In this document: positions 1 to 7,796 of the stretch, one piece after another
Layout: the number at the start of each line of letters is the position of its first letter
Numbering within the stretch: the stretch's first letter is position 1
From: CALAED01 sp036555725
GTDB lineage: Bacteria; Actinomycetota; Actinomycetes; Streptosporangiales; Streptosporangiaceae
Reading direction: 5' to 3'
DNA length: 64,000 bases
Assembly (NCBI GenBank): GCA_036555725.1
Contig: DATBKU010000146.1
Span: 1-64,000, forward strand
The notes under the pieces: model-generated
What the model saw: the letters and a program-made list of their open reading frames with translations, nothing else
Databases searched by the model: none
What the model was told of the DNA's origin: nothing
Program-made: the position numbers and the translations under genes

Positions 1-489
1 CGCCAGCACCTCACCGAACGACTAGGGCAAGCAGGCAACGATCTTTCCCAAGTCGCCCAGCTCGTAGAGGTGGCCCTCACCTTCCTCGAAGATCCCCAAG
101 CGCTGTATCTGCGCTGCGATGATCACCAACGCCGCCTCCTCAACCAGGCGATCTTCCACGCCCTCTACGTCGAGGAAGACACCATCACCAGCCATGAGCT
201 CAAAGAACCCTTCGCCCGCCTGCACGCCCTCCAAGCCGCACCACAGGCCGACCAGCAGGCCACAACAGACTCCACCTACGAAGAAAGCGAAGCGCCCGAC
301 ACCGGCGTCTCAGCGCCGCACAACACAAACAGAGCCCTCTCCCGTTCGGGAAAGAGCCCTGCCGACACCATGGACGTACTACTAGCTGGCGTCCATTCGG
401 TTATGGGTTCTAGTAGTGCGTCTGTGGCTCCCGCGACTGGACTCGAACCAGTAACCTGCCGGTTAACAGCCGGACGCTCTGCCGATTGA
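1..489 (+). CDS. Large serine recombinase, C-terminal end (5' truncated by window)
   Basis: The frame is open from base 1 and ends at TGA 487-489. The readable part resembles the C-terminal coiled region of large serine recombinases, with the stretch DDHQRRLLNQAIFHALYVEE typical of their ends. The catalytic resolvase domain must lie left of the window. The last ~20 codons are antisense to the tRNA-Asn gene, so this tail is not native recombinase sequence and the natural end was probably replaced or extended at the integration junction. From about residue 80 the sequence is low-complexity Pro/Thr/Ser. Probable role: integration and excision of an element lying to the left. It could be a decayed remnant. 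Confidence 0.65.
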   Translation, partial: RQHLTERLGQAGNDLSQVAQLVEVALTFLEDPQALYLRCDDHQRRLLNQAIFHALYVEEDTITSHELKEPFARLHALQAAPQADQQATTDSTYEESEAPDTGVSAPHNTNRALSRSGKSPADTMDVLLAGVHSVMGSSSASVAPATGLEPVTCRLTAGRSAD

Positions 490-500
490 GCTACGCGGGA
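428..500 (-). tRNA. tRNA-Asn (GUU)
   Basis: Read on the minus strand, a 73-base cloverleaf starts TCCCGCG and closes with CGCGGGA plus discriminator G at 428. The D-loop region reads TAGCTCAATCGGCAGAGC, the anticodon loop CTGTTAACC gives anticodon GTT, and the T arm reads GGTTCGAGTCC. CCA is not encoded. The recombinase frame runs into its 3' half on the opposite strand, which suggests that the tRNA served as an attachment site. Confidence 0.95.
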
Positions 501-642
501 TCGCGGTGCTGGGAGGGCGTCCACCCTCACACCGGCGGCTCTAGATTAGCGCATCCGCAGGTGTGTCCGTGCCGACCAGGCAGGCCGCGACTGGGTATGC
601 CTTCGTTGGGTATAGCTAGCCCCGACGCACAGGGGGTGCACC

Positions 643-942
643 TTGAAGTACCGAGTGACGTTCATCGCCGGAGCGGCCTTGGGTTATGTGCTGGGCACCA
701 AGGCCGGACGCGAGCGCTATGAGCAGATGAAGCGGGCGTCTCGGCGGCTCGCCGAGAACCCGACCGTGCAGGAGACTGCCGGTGTGATCCGCGCCCAGGC
801 CGGTGAGCTGGCGGGAAACGCCCGAAACAAGGTCACCGGCAAGTTCAACGAGACGGTCGGCGACCGGATTCCGCGGCTGCGCAAGTCGCAGGACGACGGT
901 TCGGCGCCGGATGCGAATCGGTCGACACCGTCGCACCATTGA
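643..942 (+). CDS. YtxH-like small membrane-associated protein
   Basis: 99 aa starting at TTG 643, chosen because AGGGGG (631-636) sits 6 bases upstream. Residues 1-20 form a short hydrophobic glycine-rich segment (FIAGAALGYVLGTKAGRERY), the hallmark of YtxH-like proteins, followed by a charged amphipathic helix and a polar tail. Such proteins are common in actinobacteria; they are thought to be membrane-anchored and stress-linked, but no biochemical role is established. It stands alone, facing the divergent tRNA-Asn. Confidence 0.8.
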   Translation: MKYRVTFIAGAALGYVLGTKAGRERYEQMKRASRRLAENPTVQETAGVIRAQAGELAGNARNKVTGKFNETVGDRIPRLRKSQDDGSAPDANRSTPSHH

Positions 943-968
943 CGCGAGCCCACCCGAGGGCAACCCGT

Positions 969-1478
969 CTATAGACCGGTCTGGCGGCGCAAGGTCTCGA
1001 GGACCTGTTCGGCCTGCGCCCGCAGGCCGGGATCGTTCGGGTCGAGGCCCGCGTCGAAGACGAACGTCCACCTGATCGTGTCACCCGCGGGCGGCCGGCG
1101 CCCGACGATGCGGACCCGGGACCCCCCGGGCAGGGTGGCGTGATGGTTGACGACGATCGTCGCGGTGACGCGTTCCTGGACGGTCTCGGGTACCGAACCC
1201 GGCTCGGTGAGCCGTAGGTGATGCTCGCCAGCCCGGCCGCTCTCCCGTACATGCAGCCAGCCGTTCTGCCAGGACGCCTGCTCGATCCGCTCCCAGGGCA
1301 GCCGTACGAAATCGGCGGCGGGGGCGGGCAGGTGCAGGGCCGCGTCGGTGGCCACCACATAGGAGCCGTCCCGCGTGGTCGCGTGGGCGATGACGTGCTC
1401 GCCCCGCTCCAGCGCGAGCTCATCCCGGACGGCCTTGGGCAGCGCGCCACGACGGGGCCCGGCCAGGCGAAAGCGCAT
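969..1478 (-). CDS. Conserved actinobacterial protein of unknown function
   Basis: 169 aa from the ATG at 1478 (MRFRLAGPRRGALPKAV). An upstream in-frame start at 1544 is possible but would overlap the preceding gene and add an Arg-rich leader. No signal peptide or membrane segment is visible. The sequence alternates beta-rich stretches (HVIAHATTRDGSYVVAT, DFVRLPWERIEQASW), resembling a small PH-like beta domain. A near copy of this architecture occurs widely in actinomycetes next to unrelated genes. It lies directly downstream of the glycosidase gene and may be co-transcribed with it. Function is unknown. Confidence 0.7.
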   Translation of the reverse strand: MRFRLAGPRRGALPKAVRDELALERGEHVIAHATTRDGSYVVATDAALHLPAPAADFVRLPWERIEQASWQNGWLHVRESGRAGEHHLRLTEPGSVPETVQERVTATIVVNHHATLPGGSRVRIVGRRPPAGDTIRWTFVFDAGLDPNDPGLRAQAEQVLETLRRQTGL

Positions 1479-1531
1479 GGCCTCACGGTACCGAGCCGTG
1501 CGGGGGCCGACGACGCGGGCGGGGCGGCGGG

Positions 1532-2857
1532 TTAGGCGGCCCAAGGCGGGGCGCGGCGGGCGGCCAGGAGGTCGAGGACGAGAGCCGCCGACCAGCTGTA
1601 GTCGTGGCTGCCGCGTCCGGTGCCGTCAAAGGGGTCGAAGTACTCCCGGAAGCCCGACTGCCGTACGAGCCGGAGCGTCGAGCCGTAGAGGAGGTCGCCG
1701 ACGACGGTCAGCCCGTGGCCGGTCGCGCCGAACCAGAGCAGCCAGTTCGTGCTCACCCAGGTAGGTCCGCGCCAGTAGCCGTTCCGGTCGAAGGCTGCGG
1801 ACTGGATGTCGCAGGTCGGCATCGGGTAGCCGGCGGCCCCGGCGAACCGGGCCGACAACAGCAGGTCGACCAGGCCGCGGACGGCGGTGGCGGGCAGGTC
1901 CGGGTCGAGCAGTGGCCCGAAGGCGGCGATCGTGGCGACCGGGATGAGCCGGTCGGTACGCAGGTCGCGGGCCCGGAAGCAGGCCGTGTCCTGGTCCCAG
2001 AGCCGGGTGAGGAGGGCTTCGTGGATGCGCTGCGCGGTCTCGCGATGCGGTACCGGATCGGCGCCGACGATCACGGCGACCTCGGCGAGCGCGTGCGTGG
2101 AGGCCAGGTACGTGGCGTTGAACAGCGGATCCTCGACGGCGAACGGGTGGAGCTCACGCAGGTACTCATCGCGGTAGCCGGCGTCCCGGTACGTCGTGAC
2201 GAGCCACACGTACCGGTCGTGGTCGGCGCCGTTGGGCTGGGCGCGCGGCATGTACTGCGGGGCGTACTCGGCCGGCGGCAGTTGCAGGCCCGCCAGCGCG
2301 CGGTCCCAGGCCGGGCTGTTGTCGAGCCCGGACTCCCACGGATGGCAGATCGCGGCCAGCCCGGCGCCGCCGAGGTCTCGTACGCGCGCCAGGTGGCGGT
2401 GCTGGGCCACCAAAGCCGGATAGATACGGCCGAGGAAGGCCCGGCTGCGCTCGCCGTCGGGGGCGCAGGCGTGCACGCGCAGCGCGGCCAGCGCATGCAG
2501 GGGCGGCTGTATCAGCGTGGACGTGTCGATGTCGCGTGGCGCGTCCGGATGCCTACCGCTGCGCCACAGCTCGGGGCCGGGAAAATAGGCGCGCCGCGAC
2601 ACCGCCCGGTTGAACACGATGTGCGGCACGAGACCGTTCGTCCATTGCCCGCGAAACAGCGAAAACAACTCGTGCTCCGCCCGATCCGGGCGATGCCAGG
2701 CGAGGCCCATGCTGATGAACGCCGAGTCCCAGCTCCACTGGTGCGGGTACAGCCCCGGCGACGGAACCGTGGCCATGCCGGTCCAGTTCGCGTCCAGCAC
2801 GTGGGCGGCCGCCTGCCAGAGGGCGGTCTCGTCGCCGGTCAGACGGGGCCCCATCAC
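1532..2857 (-). CDS. GH63-type glycosidase (mannosylglycerate/glucosylglycerate hydrolase-like)
   Basis: 441 aa, cytoplasmic (no signal peptide). The whole length fits the alpha/alpha-toroid of GH63/GH37-like trehalase-fold enzymes. Seen are WSWDSAF near residue 41, FRGQWTNGLVPHIVF near 70, HPWESGLDNSPAWD in the middle, YWRGPTWVSTNWLL and HDYSWSAAL at the end; the acidic residues in WESGLDNSPAWD and in the C-terminal part are the likely catalytic groups. Bacterial proteins of this size in the family hydrolyse glucosylglycerate or mannosylglycerate, but substrate cannot be read from sequence. It is followed by the unknown gene at 969-1478. Confidence 0.8.
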   Translation of the reverse strand: MMGPRLTGDETALWQAAAHVLDANWTGMATVPSPGLYPHQWSWDSAFISMGLAWHRPDRAEHELFSLFRGQWTNGLVPHIVFNRAVSRRAYFPGPELWRSGRHPDAPRDIDTSTLIQPPLHALAALRVHACAPDGERSRAFLGRIYPALVAQHRHLARVRDLGGAGLAAICHPWESGLDNSPAWDRALAGLQLPPAEYAPQYMPRAQPNGADHDRYVWLVTTYRDAGYRDEYLRELHPFAVEDPLFNATYLASTHALAEVAVIVGADPVPHRETAQRIHEALLTRLWDQDTACFRARDLRTDRLIPVATIAAFGPLLDPDLPATAVRGLVDLLLSARFAGAAGYPMPTCDIQSAAFDRNGYWRGPTWVSTNWLLWFGATGHGLTVVGDLLYGSTLRLVRQSGFREYFDPFDGTGRGSHDYSWSAALVLDLLAARRAPPWAA

Positions 2858-2908
2858 CCCACAGTGACCCCTTGGCGCCCGTCTGTCGACGGTGCGTCCC
2901 CGGTCGGA

Positions 2909-4150
2909 TCAGGCCAGCAGGGTATCGCCCCAGTAGCCGCCGGTGCGTACGCCCGGCGGTACGGCGTAAATGCCCGACCCGACGTGCTGGATGTACTCGT
3001 TGAGGGCGTCGGTCGCCAGGTGCTGCTGCAGGGGGATGAAACCCTTGCGCGGATCCCGCTGGTAGGCGATGAAGAACAGGCCCGCCTCGAGGCGCCCGAG
3101 CCCATCCGTGCCGTCGGTGAACGAGTACCCCCGGCGCAGGATGCGGACGCCGGCGTTGCTCTGCGGGTTGGCCAGTCGTACATGCGCGTCGGGCTTCATC
3201 CGGGCGAGGATCACCGGGTCGTGTTCCTTCGTACGTCCGACGGCCGCGCCCGCCTTCTTGTCGCGCCCGATGATGTCTTCCTGCTCGCGCAGGGACGTAC
3301 GGTCCCACGTCTCGATGTGCATGCGGATGCGCCGGACCACGAGGTATGAGCCGCCCGCCATCCATTGGGCGCCGTCGCCGGCGGCGGCCCAGACGTGCTG
3401 GTCCAGGAGCTTGTCGTCGGTCCCCGGGATGTTGTTGGTGCCGTCCTTGAAGCCCATCAGGTTGCGCGGTGTCTGCTGGTCGGGCGTCGTCGACGACGTC
3501 TTGCCGAAGCCGAGCTGCGACCACCGTACGGCCACGATGCCGAAGCCGATGCGGGCCAGGTTGCGGATCGCGTGTACCGCGACCTGCGGGTCGTCGGCGC
3601 AGGCCTGTACGGCGATGTCGCCGCCGGTCCGGTCGGGGTCGAGGCTGTCGCCGGGGAAGTGTGGCAGGTCGACGAGGGCGGCCGGGCGCTTGGCCTTGAT
3701 GCCGAACCGGTCCTTGCCGTCCTTGTCGAACAGGCTCGGGCCGAACCCGATCGTCAGCGTCAGCCGGGATGGCGGCAGGCCGAGCGCCTCGCCGGTGTCG
3801 TCCGGCGGCGCTTCGAGGATCCCGCCCACCGCGCCGTCGCCGTGCGGTCGGCCGGCGGTCATCGCCGCGGCCGCGGCCGTCCAGTCCTTGAGCAGCTGGA
3901 CCAGCCTGGCCCGGTCGTCCGTAATGACGTCGAAGGCGGCGAAGTGCAACCGATCCTGAACGGGCGTGGCGATCCCGGCCTGGTGCGCGCCGTAGAAGTC
4001 GATCTCGGTGTTGGGCGGCCCGCTGTCCGCCGCCTCGGCCGCGGTGACCAGGCCCGCACCGGCCGCGGCCCCGGCCAGCACCCCGAGGCCGGACACGCCG
4101 AGGAGCCGGCGCCTGCTGACGCCGGCCCGCTCGTTGTCGGCAGCACTCAC
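2909..4150 (-). CDS. efeB: EfeB-type Dyp peroxidase / deferrochelatase, Tat-exported
   Basis: 413 aa from GTG 4150 (GGTGGA a few bases upstream; GTG 4162 is an alternative). A twin-arginine signal lies at residues 12-40 (SRRRLLG then a Gly/Ala core). The Dyp hallmark GFKDG is at 233-237, with distal Asp236; His323 in DAHVR is the probable haem ligand; and the R-R pair near 339 is conserved. The family takes iron out of haem or oxidises Fe(II) at the cell surface and works with EfeO and the EfeU permease. It lies 37 bases downstream of efeO in the same operon. No efeU gene is present in this window. Confidence 0.93.
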   Translation of the reverse strand: MSAADNERAGVSRRRLLGVSGLGVLAGAAAGAGLVTAAEAADSGPPNTEIDFYGAHQAGIATPVQDRLHFAAFDVITDDRARLVQLLKDWTAAAAAMTAGRPHGDGAVGGILEAPPDDTGEALGLPPSRLTLTIGFGPSLFDKDGKDRFGIKAKRPAALVDLPHFPGDSLDPDRTGGDIAVQACADDPQVAVHAIRNLARIGFGIVAVRWSQLGFGKTSSTTPDQQTPRNLMGFKDGTNNIPGTDDKLLDQHVWAAAGDGAQWMAGGSYLVVRRIRMHIETWDRTSLREQEDIIGRDKKAGAAVGRTKEHDPVILARMKPDAHVRLANPQSNAGVRILRRGYSFTDGTDGLGRLEAGLFFIAYQRDPRKGFIPLQQHLATDALNEYIQHVGSGIYAVPPGVRTGGYWGDTLLA

Positions 4151-4187
4151 TGAGCCATCCACCCCTGCCAGCCTAGGACGGGCCTCA

Positions 4188-5309
4188 TCACGCCACCGCT
4201 CCGGCCAGCTTGGACAGCGGCTCGCCGAGCGCGTTGACCGCGTCGGACAGCTCCTTGCGCTGCGCCTTGCCGACGGTGTCGTACGAGACGTAGCCGTCGC
4301 CCTTCTTGTACTTGGCCAGCTGGGCCTCGACGCTCGCGAACTCCTCATCGAGATTCTTGGCCAGGGCCGGGTCCTTCTCCTGGACGACCGGCTTGAGCAG
4401 TTCGTACACCTTCTTGGCGCCGTCGACATTGGCCTTGAAGTCCACGAGGTCGGTGTGCGAGAAGGCCTCCTCCTCGCCGGTGACCTTGCCGGTCGCGACT
4501 TCGTCGAGCAGTTCCTTGGCCCCGTTGCCCATGGACGTCGGGGTGATGTCGGCGGTGCCCACCCGCTTCTTGAGGTCCTCGAGATCGGTGATCAGCTGGT
4601 CGGCGATCTTGTCCTGCCCCTTGACCGACCCGGTCTTCCACAGCGCCTTCTCCAGGACGTGCCACCCCGTCCACTTCTGGCCCTGTTCGAGATCGGCCTC
4701 GCGCAGGTCGACCTTGGGGTCGATGTCGCCGAACGACTCGGCGACCGGCTCGATGCTCTCCCAGCCCACGCGCGACGGCGCGTACAACGCCTTGGCCCCC
4801 GCGATGTCGCCCACCTTGACGGCGGCGACGAACTTCTTGGCCGTGGCCAGGGTGTCGTCCACCTGGTCGCTCACGTACACGCGATAGTCGGCGACCGCCT
4901 TGTCGAGCCGCGGGTCCGCCTTGGCACCCGTGCCGGTGACGGTGATGTCCTGCGTCGGGCCCTTGCCGGTCATCCCGGGGCTGCACAGCACCTTGTACGT
5001 CCCGGCGCTGAGCTGCACGGTGAGCTCCGCCCCCGTACCGGGGCCGATGTTCTCCCGTTCGGAGACGACCTTGCCGTCGGCCTTGAGGATCTCCAGCTCC
5101 GTCGCCTGACTGCCCCTGTTGGTCACCTTGAATGTGGTGGACCCGGCGGGCAGCTGCTTCTTGGCGACCTCGCAGGAGGTGTCGGCCGCGGTGACCTCGA
5201 CGGCGCCCGCGTCGCTCGCGCCCGCGTCATCCCCCTTGCCGCAACCGGTGAGCATCGAGATCGACAGGACGGTAACCCCAGCGAACGCGATCGGGTGGAC
5301 AGGGCGCAT
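4188..5309 (-). CDS. efeO: EfeO, iron-uptake lipoprotein (cupredoxin + imelysin/M75)
   Basis: 373 aa. Residues 1-23 are a lipoprotein signal with lipobox LTGC (Cys23). A cupredoxin-like domain spans about 35-127 (one Cys at 109) and the M75/imelysin-like domain about 130-373, with the metal-site motif GWHVLEKALW at 215-224 (His217, Glu220). EfeO captures iron outside the membrane and passes it to EfeU. It is the first gene of efeO-efeB; an IdeR/DtxR-type box lies 42 bases upstream of its start, so iron repression is likely. The absence of efeU next door is unusual; the permease may be encoded elsewhere. Confidence 0.93.
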   Translation of the reverse strand: MRPVHPIAFAGVTVLSISMLTGCGKGDDAGASDAGAVEVTAADTSCEVAKKQLPAGSTTFKVTNRGSQATELEILKADGKVVSERENIGPGTGAELTVQLSAGTYKVLCSPGMTGKGPTQDITVTGTGAKADPRLDKAVADYRVYVSDQVDDTLATAKKFVAAVKVGDIAGAKALYAPSRVGWESIEPVAESFGDIDPKVDLREADLEQGQKWTGWHVLEKALWKTGSVKGQDKIADQLITDLEDLKKRVGTADITPTSMGNGAKELLDEVATGKVTGEEEAFSHTDLVDFKANVDGAKKVYELLKPVVQEKDPALAKNLDEEFASVEAQLAKYKKGDGYVSYDTVGKAQRKELSDAVNALGEPLSKLAGAVA

Positions 5310-5350
5310 GGGCTCTCCTGACGGACAGGTGTCGGTTAGGCGGCCCTAAC

Positions 5351-5369
5351 TTAGCTTAAGCTAACCTCA
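5351..5369 (-). promoter_or_regulatory. IdeR/DtxR-type iron box
   Basis: The 19 bases TTAGCTTAAGCTAACCTCA match 16 of 19 positions of the remembered consensus TTAGGTTAGGCTAACCTAA, and the first 14 bases form a perfect palindrome. It sits 42-60 bases upstream of efeO, where an iron-bound repressor would block transcription. Confidence 0.8.
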
Positions 5370-5396
5370 CCTCGTCAACCCAGACAAGCCCCCGGC

Positions 5397-5942
5397 TCAC
5401 CCCTGAGCCCGGTAGCGCAGGTACACCACACCGCCAGCGAAGCGGCGCTCGTCGACCAGATCGAGCCTGACGCGCACCCCTTCCGGGAAGACCGGTGTGC
5501 CTCCGCCCACGACGACCGGCGTGACGAACAGCTGGTATTCATCCACCAGGCCCGCCCGTATCGCCTGGGCGGCGAGCGCCGGGCCGCCCACGCTGACGTT
5601 CCCGTCCGTTGTCAGCGCCCGGACGGCATCGGGGTCGAAACGCCGCTCGATCCGCGTCCGCGCACTCGACACGGTCTGCAGAGTGCTCGAATAGACGACC
5701 TTTTCCGCTGCGCGCCATATCTCGGCGTAGTCCCGTGCCACGGGCGATTGCACGTCAGGGCCAACGGTCTCCCAGGAGACCATGACCTCATACATCCGGC
5801 GCCCGTACAGGTACGTCCCGATTTCTCGCTCCAGGTCATTGATGAAAGCGTGTACCTCCCGGTCCGGCTCAGCCCAGTCGAGCTTGCCCTCCGCATCGGC
5901 CGTGTAGCCGTCGAGCGACGCGATCGTCGAGTAGACCAGCAT
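5397..5942 (-). CDS. Dihydrofolate reductase-like protein (RibD C-terminal family)
   Basis: 181 aa. The N-terminus MLVYSTIASLDGYTADAEGK and the later VGGPALAAQAI (about 118-128) and VTPVVVGGGTPVF (about 140-152) are the NADPH-binding signatures of the RibD-C/DHFR-like family. Full-length for the stand-alone type. These are NAD(P)H-dependent reductases of unassigned substrate; they rarely are true folate reductases. It is monocistronic, with a GAAAGGAGAAAG purine-rich site in front of the start (read on the minus strand). Confidence 0.85.
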   Translation of the reverse strand: MLVYSTIASLDGYTADAEGKLDWAEPDREVHAFINDLEREIGTYLYGRRMYEVMVSWETVGPDVQSPVARDYAEIWRAAEKVVYSSTLQTVSSARTRIERRFDPDAVRALTTDGNVSVGGPALAAQAIRAGLVDEYQLFVTPVVVGGGTPVFPEGVRVRLDLVDERRFAGGVVYLRYRAQG

Positions 5943-6144
5943 GCCTTTCTCCTTTCCATCACCGGTCGAGACGGTACGGGCGCGTAAAACTCATCGGGGC
6001 AGGGCTGACCGCGCGCCGTCCTACTCCGTGTGTGGTACGGCCATCGCGGCGCCTTCGTCCCCCGGAGTAGCGGGGATCGCGACCCGGAGCCGACGACGGG
6101 TACCCGGGCGGTTCGGCACGATGGTTTCAAGATCGAACACGGAT

Positions 6145-6168
6145 CTCGAGGCGTGAATCGACCTCGAG
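6145..6168. promoter_or_regulatory. Inverted repeat CTCGAGG-N10-CCTCGAG
   Basis: Perfect 7-bp arms separated by 10 bases, lying 23 bases before the ATG at 6191 in a 248-base gap (5943-6190) that otherwise shows no gene. Could be an operator or a 5' leader hairpin for the membrane gene. No regulator gene is adjacent. Confidence 0.4.
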
Positions 6169-6190
6169 TGGAAGGAAGTGACGATCTTCG

Positions 6191-6607
6191 ATGGGCACCA
6201 TCACACCGGACCGGAGCGCGAAGCTGCTGCGGATCGTGCTCCTCATCGACGCCGCCGTGTTCCTCGGGGCCGCGCTGCTGAACGCGGGCGTCGAAATCCC
6301 CCTCGGGTTCGGCACGCTGCGGTTCGCCGATCCGATCTGGCAGGCGGGGACCGGCGAGGCCATCATCGGCGCGACGCTGCTGGCCGCGGGGTTGACCGGA
6401 CGTGTCCGACTGTCCTGGGTCGCATGGTCGATGTCTGTGCTCGGCATCCTCTTCGGCCTCAGTTCCGCTCGGGTGCAGGGCCTCGCCCGCGACATCCACG
6501 TCGTCCTGATTCCGCTCGCCGTACTCCTGCTCGTCGCGCTGCTGCTGGCGCGCACCGGCGGAGGGCCCAGGCCGAGTCACGCCGTACCTGGGAAGGAACG
6601 GAGATGA
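6191..6607 (+). CDS. Small four-helix membrane protein, unknown function
   Basis: 138 aa. Four hydrophobic segments are visible at about 13-32, 48-68, 75-95 and 105-124; the C-terminus is basic. No catalytic motif. A GGAAGGAAG stretch lies 8-17 bases upstream, further than usual. Its stop overlaps the start of the next small frame (ATGA at 6604-6607), which implies translational coupling. DoxX-like or general membrane proteins have similar size, but no clear family motif is seen. Confidence 0.6.
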   Translation: MGTITPDRSAKLLRIVLLIDAAVFLGAALLNAGVEIPLGFGTLRFADPIWQAGTGEAIIGATLLAAGLTGRVRLSWVAWSMSVLGILFGLSSARVQGLARDIHVVLIPLAVLLLVALLLARTGGGPRPSHAVPGKERR

Positions 6608-6828
6608 CCGCCCTGCCGGCGAGCGGCGCCCGCACCCCCCCTGTGACGCTGGGCGGCCCACGGACCGGCGACATCGCCTATCACCTGGGAATCCGCGCCC
6701 TGCTGCTCGCCATCCTCGGCACCCTGCTCACCCCAGCCGTACGCCAACCCGGCCCAAGTAACCCCCGGCACCGCTTGATCGCCCTCACGGGTCGCCTGGC
6801 TCTAGTGTGGTGGGCTGCCTCGCCATAG
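6604..6828 (+). CDS. Hypothetical small protein with one hydrophobic segment
   Basis: 74 aa, ATG 6604 overlapping the stop of the upstream membrane protein by four bases, with GGAACGGAG in front. One hydrophobic stretch (ALLLAILGTLLTPAV, about 33-47). The rest is Pro/Gly/Arg-rich without recognisable motif. The coupling and ribosome site support expression, but composition alone would also fit a chance frame. Confidence 0.4.
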   Translation: MTALPASGARTPPVTLGGPRTGDIAYHLGIRALLLAILGTLLTPAVRQPGPSNPRHRLIALTGRLALVWWAASP

Positions 6829-6856
6829 TGGGGCGAGTTTGATCCGGAGGAGAATG

Positions 6857-7153
6857 ATGGCTATTCGTCATGTCATTACGATCCAGGTCGCGCCGGGCAA
6901 GGCAGCCGACTTTGCCGGTGCTTTCAAGGCCGTGCAGGAGATTGCGCTGCAGGAAGACGGCTGCGAGCAGTATGAAATCTTCCAGAGTCTCGACGACCCC
7001 GACAAGTTCGTAATGCTGGAACTTTGGGCCGGCCAGGAGTTGCTGGACAAACATATGGAGGCGGAGCGCACTCGCAACTCCGCGCCCATCGACGCCCTCG
7101 TTGCGCTGTGGGCGCCCGGGACCACACCGGCCATCGAACGCTTCGAGGTTTAG
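6857..7153 (+). CDS. Antibiotic biosynthesis monooxygenase (ABM) domain protein
   Basis: 98 aa; ATG 6857 is preferred because GGAGG (6846-6850) is 6 bases away; ATG 6854 is adjacent. The sequence is a single ferredoxin-like ABM domain: ITIQVAPGKAADFAGAF, then EDGCEQYEIFQS and LELWAGQELLDKHM. Members act as small cofactor-free monooxygenases, haem-degrading enzymes or quinol oxygenases; YgiN-like is the nearest remembered type. Substrate is unknown. It is monocistronic. Confidence 0.85.
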   Translation: MAIRHVITIQVAPGKAADFAGAFKAVQEIALQEDGCEQYEIFQSLDDPDKFVMLELWAGQELLDKHMEAERTRNSAPIDALVALWAPGTTPAIERFEV

Positions 7154-7234
7154 GCCGGTCAGGCGTTCTGGAGAAATGCCTCCAGCACGGCAACGCCGAC
7201 GCCGTCGGACCTCCGGGTCCGGAGCCGGGGCCCT

Positions 7235-7714
7235 TCACTCTGCCGGCGGCGGGGGGAGGGTGGTCAGGTGGGCGAGGACCGTGCTCGATACGGCGGCCAG
7301 GGCGGCGATCTGGTCGGGGGAGAGCAGGTCGATGAAGTGGCGGCGGACGGATTCGACGTGATCGGGGGCGGCCGCTTCGATGGCGCGCAAGCCGCCCGCG
7401 GTGAGGACGATGAAGGCGCCGCGGGCGTCGCCCGGGCACTCCTCGCGGGTGACCAGGCCGCGCTGTTCCATGCGGCTGATGTGACGGGACAGCCGGCTCT
7501 TCGACCACAGCATCCGCTCGGCCAGCTTGGTGAGCCGCCAGCGGTGACCCTCGGCGGACGACAGGACGGACAGCACGTCGTAGTCGGGCATGGAGAGCCC
7601 CGAGTCGAAGGCGAGGTCGCGGGCGATCTGGGCGTCGAGCAGCAGGCGCATGCGCCGGTAGCCGAGCCAGGCGCTCATCTCGGCGTCGCTCAGCCAGCGC
7701 GGCTGGGTGTCCAT
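7235..7714 (-). CDS. MarR family transcriptional regulator
   Basis: 159 aa winged-helix protein. The recognition region runs LTKLAERMLWSKSRLSRHISRMEQRGLVTREECPGDARG (about 61-100), with the wing D-R-G. It is transcribed divergently from the LLM oxidoreductase, and two TTGGTT/GTAAACCAA-type sites lie between them, so it probably represses both itself and that gene in response to a phenolic or oxidant ligand. Confidence 0.9.
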   Translation of the reverse strand: MDTQPRWLSDAEMSAWLGYRRMRLLLDAQIARDLAFDSGLSMPDYDVLSVLSSAEGHRWRLTKLAERMLWSKSRLSRHISRMEQRGLVTREECPGDARGAFIVLTAGGLRAIEAAAPDHVESVRRHFIDLLSPDQIAALAAVSSTVLAHLTTLPPPPAE

Positions 7715-7733
7715 TCCGCAAGCTTAGGACGAC

Positions 7734-7781
7734 TTGGTTGACGTGTAACCAATCTTCGCTCTAAGTTGACATGTAAACCAA
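7734..7781. promoter_or_regulatory. Paired MarR operator candidates
   Basis: Site 1 (7734-7752) is TTGGTTGACGTGTAACCAA, with perfect TTGGTT/AACCAA arms. Site 2 (7765-7781) is GTTGACATGTAAACCAA; both share GTTGAC(G/A)TGTAA. They fill the gap between the divergent MarR gene and the LLM gene. Confidence 0.65.
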
Positions 7782-7796
7782 TTGGAGGGGCGGCGC

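Noticed and set aside
1..489. Intact stand-alone recombinase ending at 489
   Set aside because: The last residues are encoded by antisense tRNA sequence, so this is not the native C-terminus.
1604..3349. Long plus-strand frame opposite the glycosidase and efeB
   Set aside because: Arg/Gly/Val-rich composition typical of antisense of GC-rich genes; real genes are on the minus strand.
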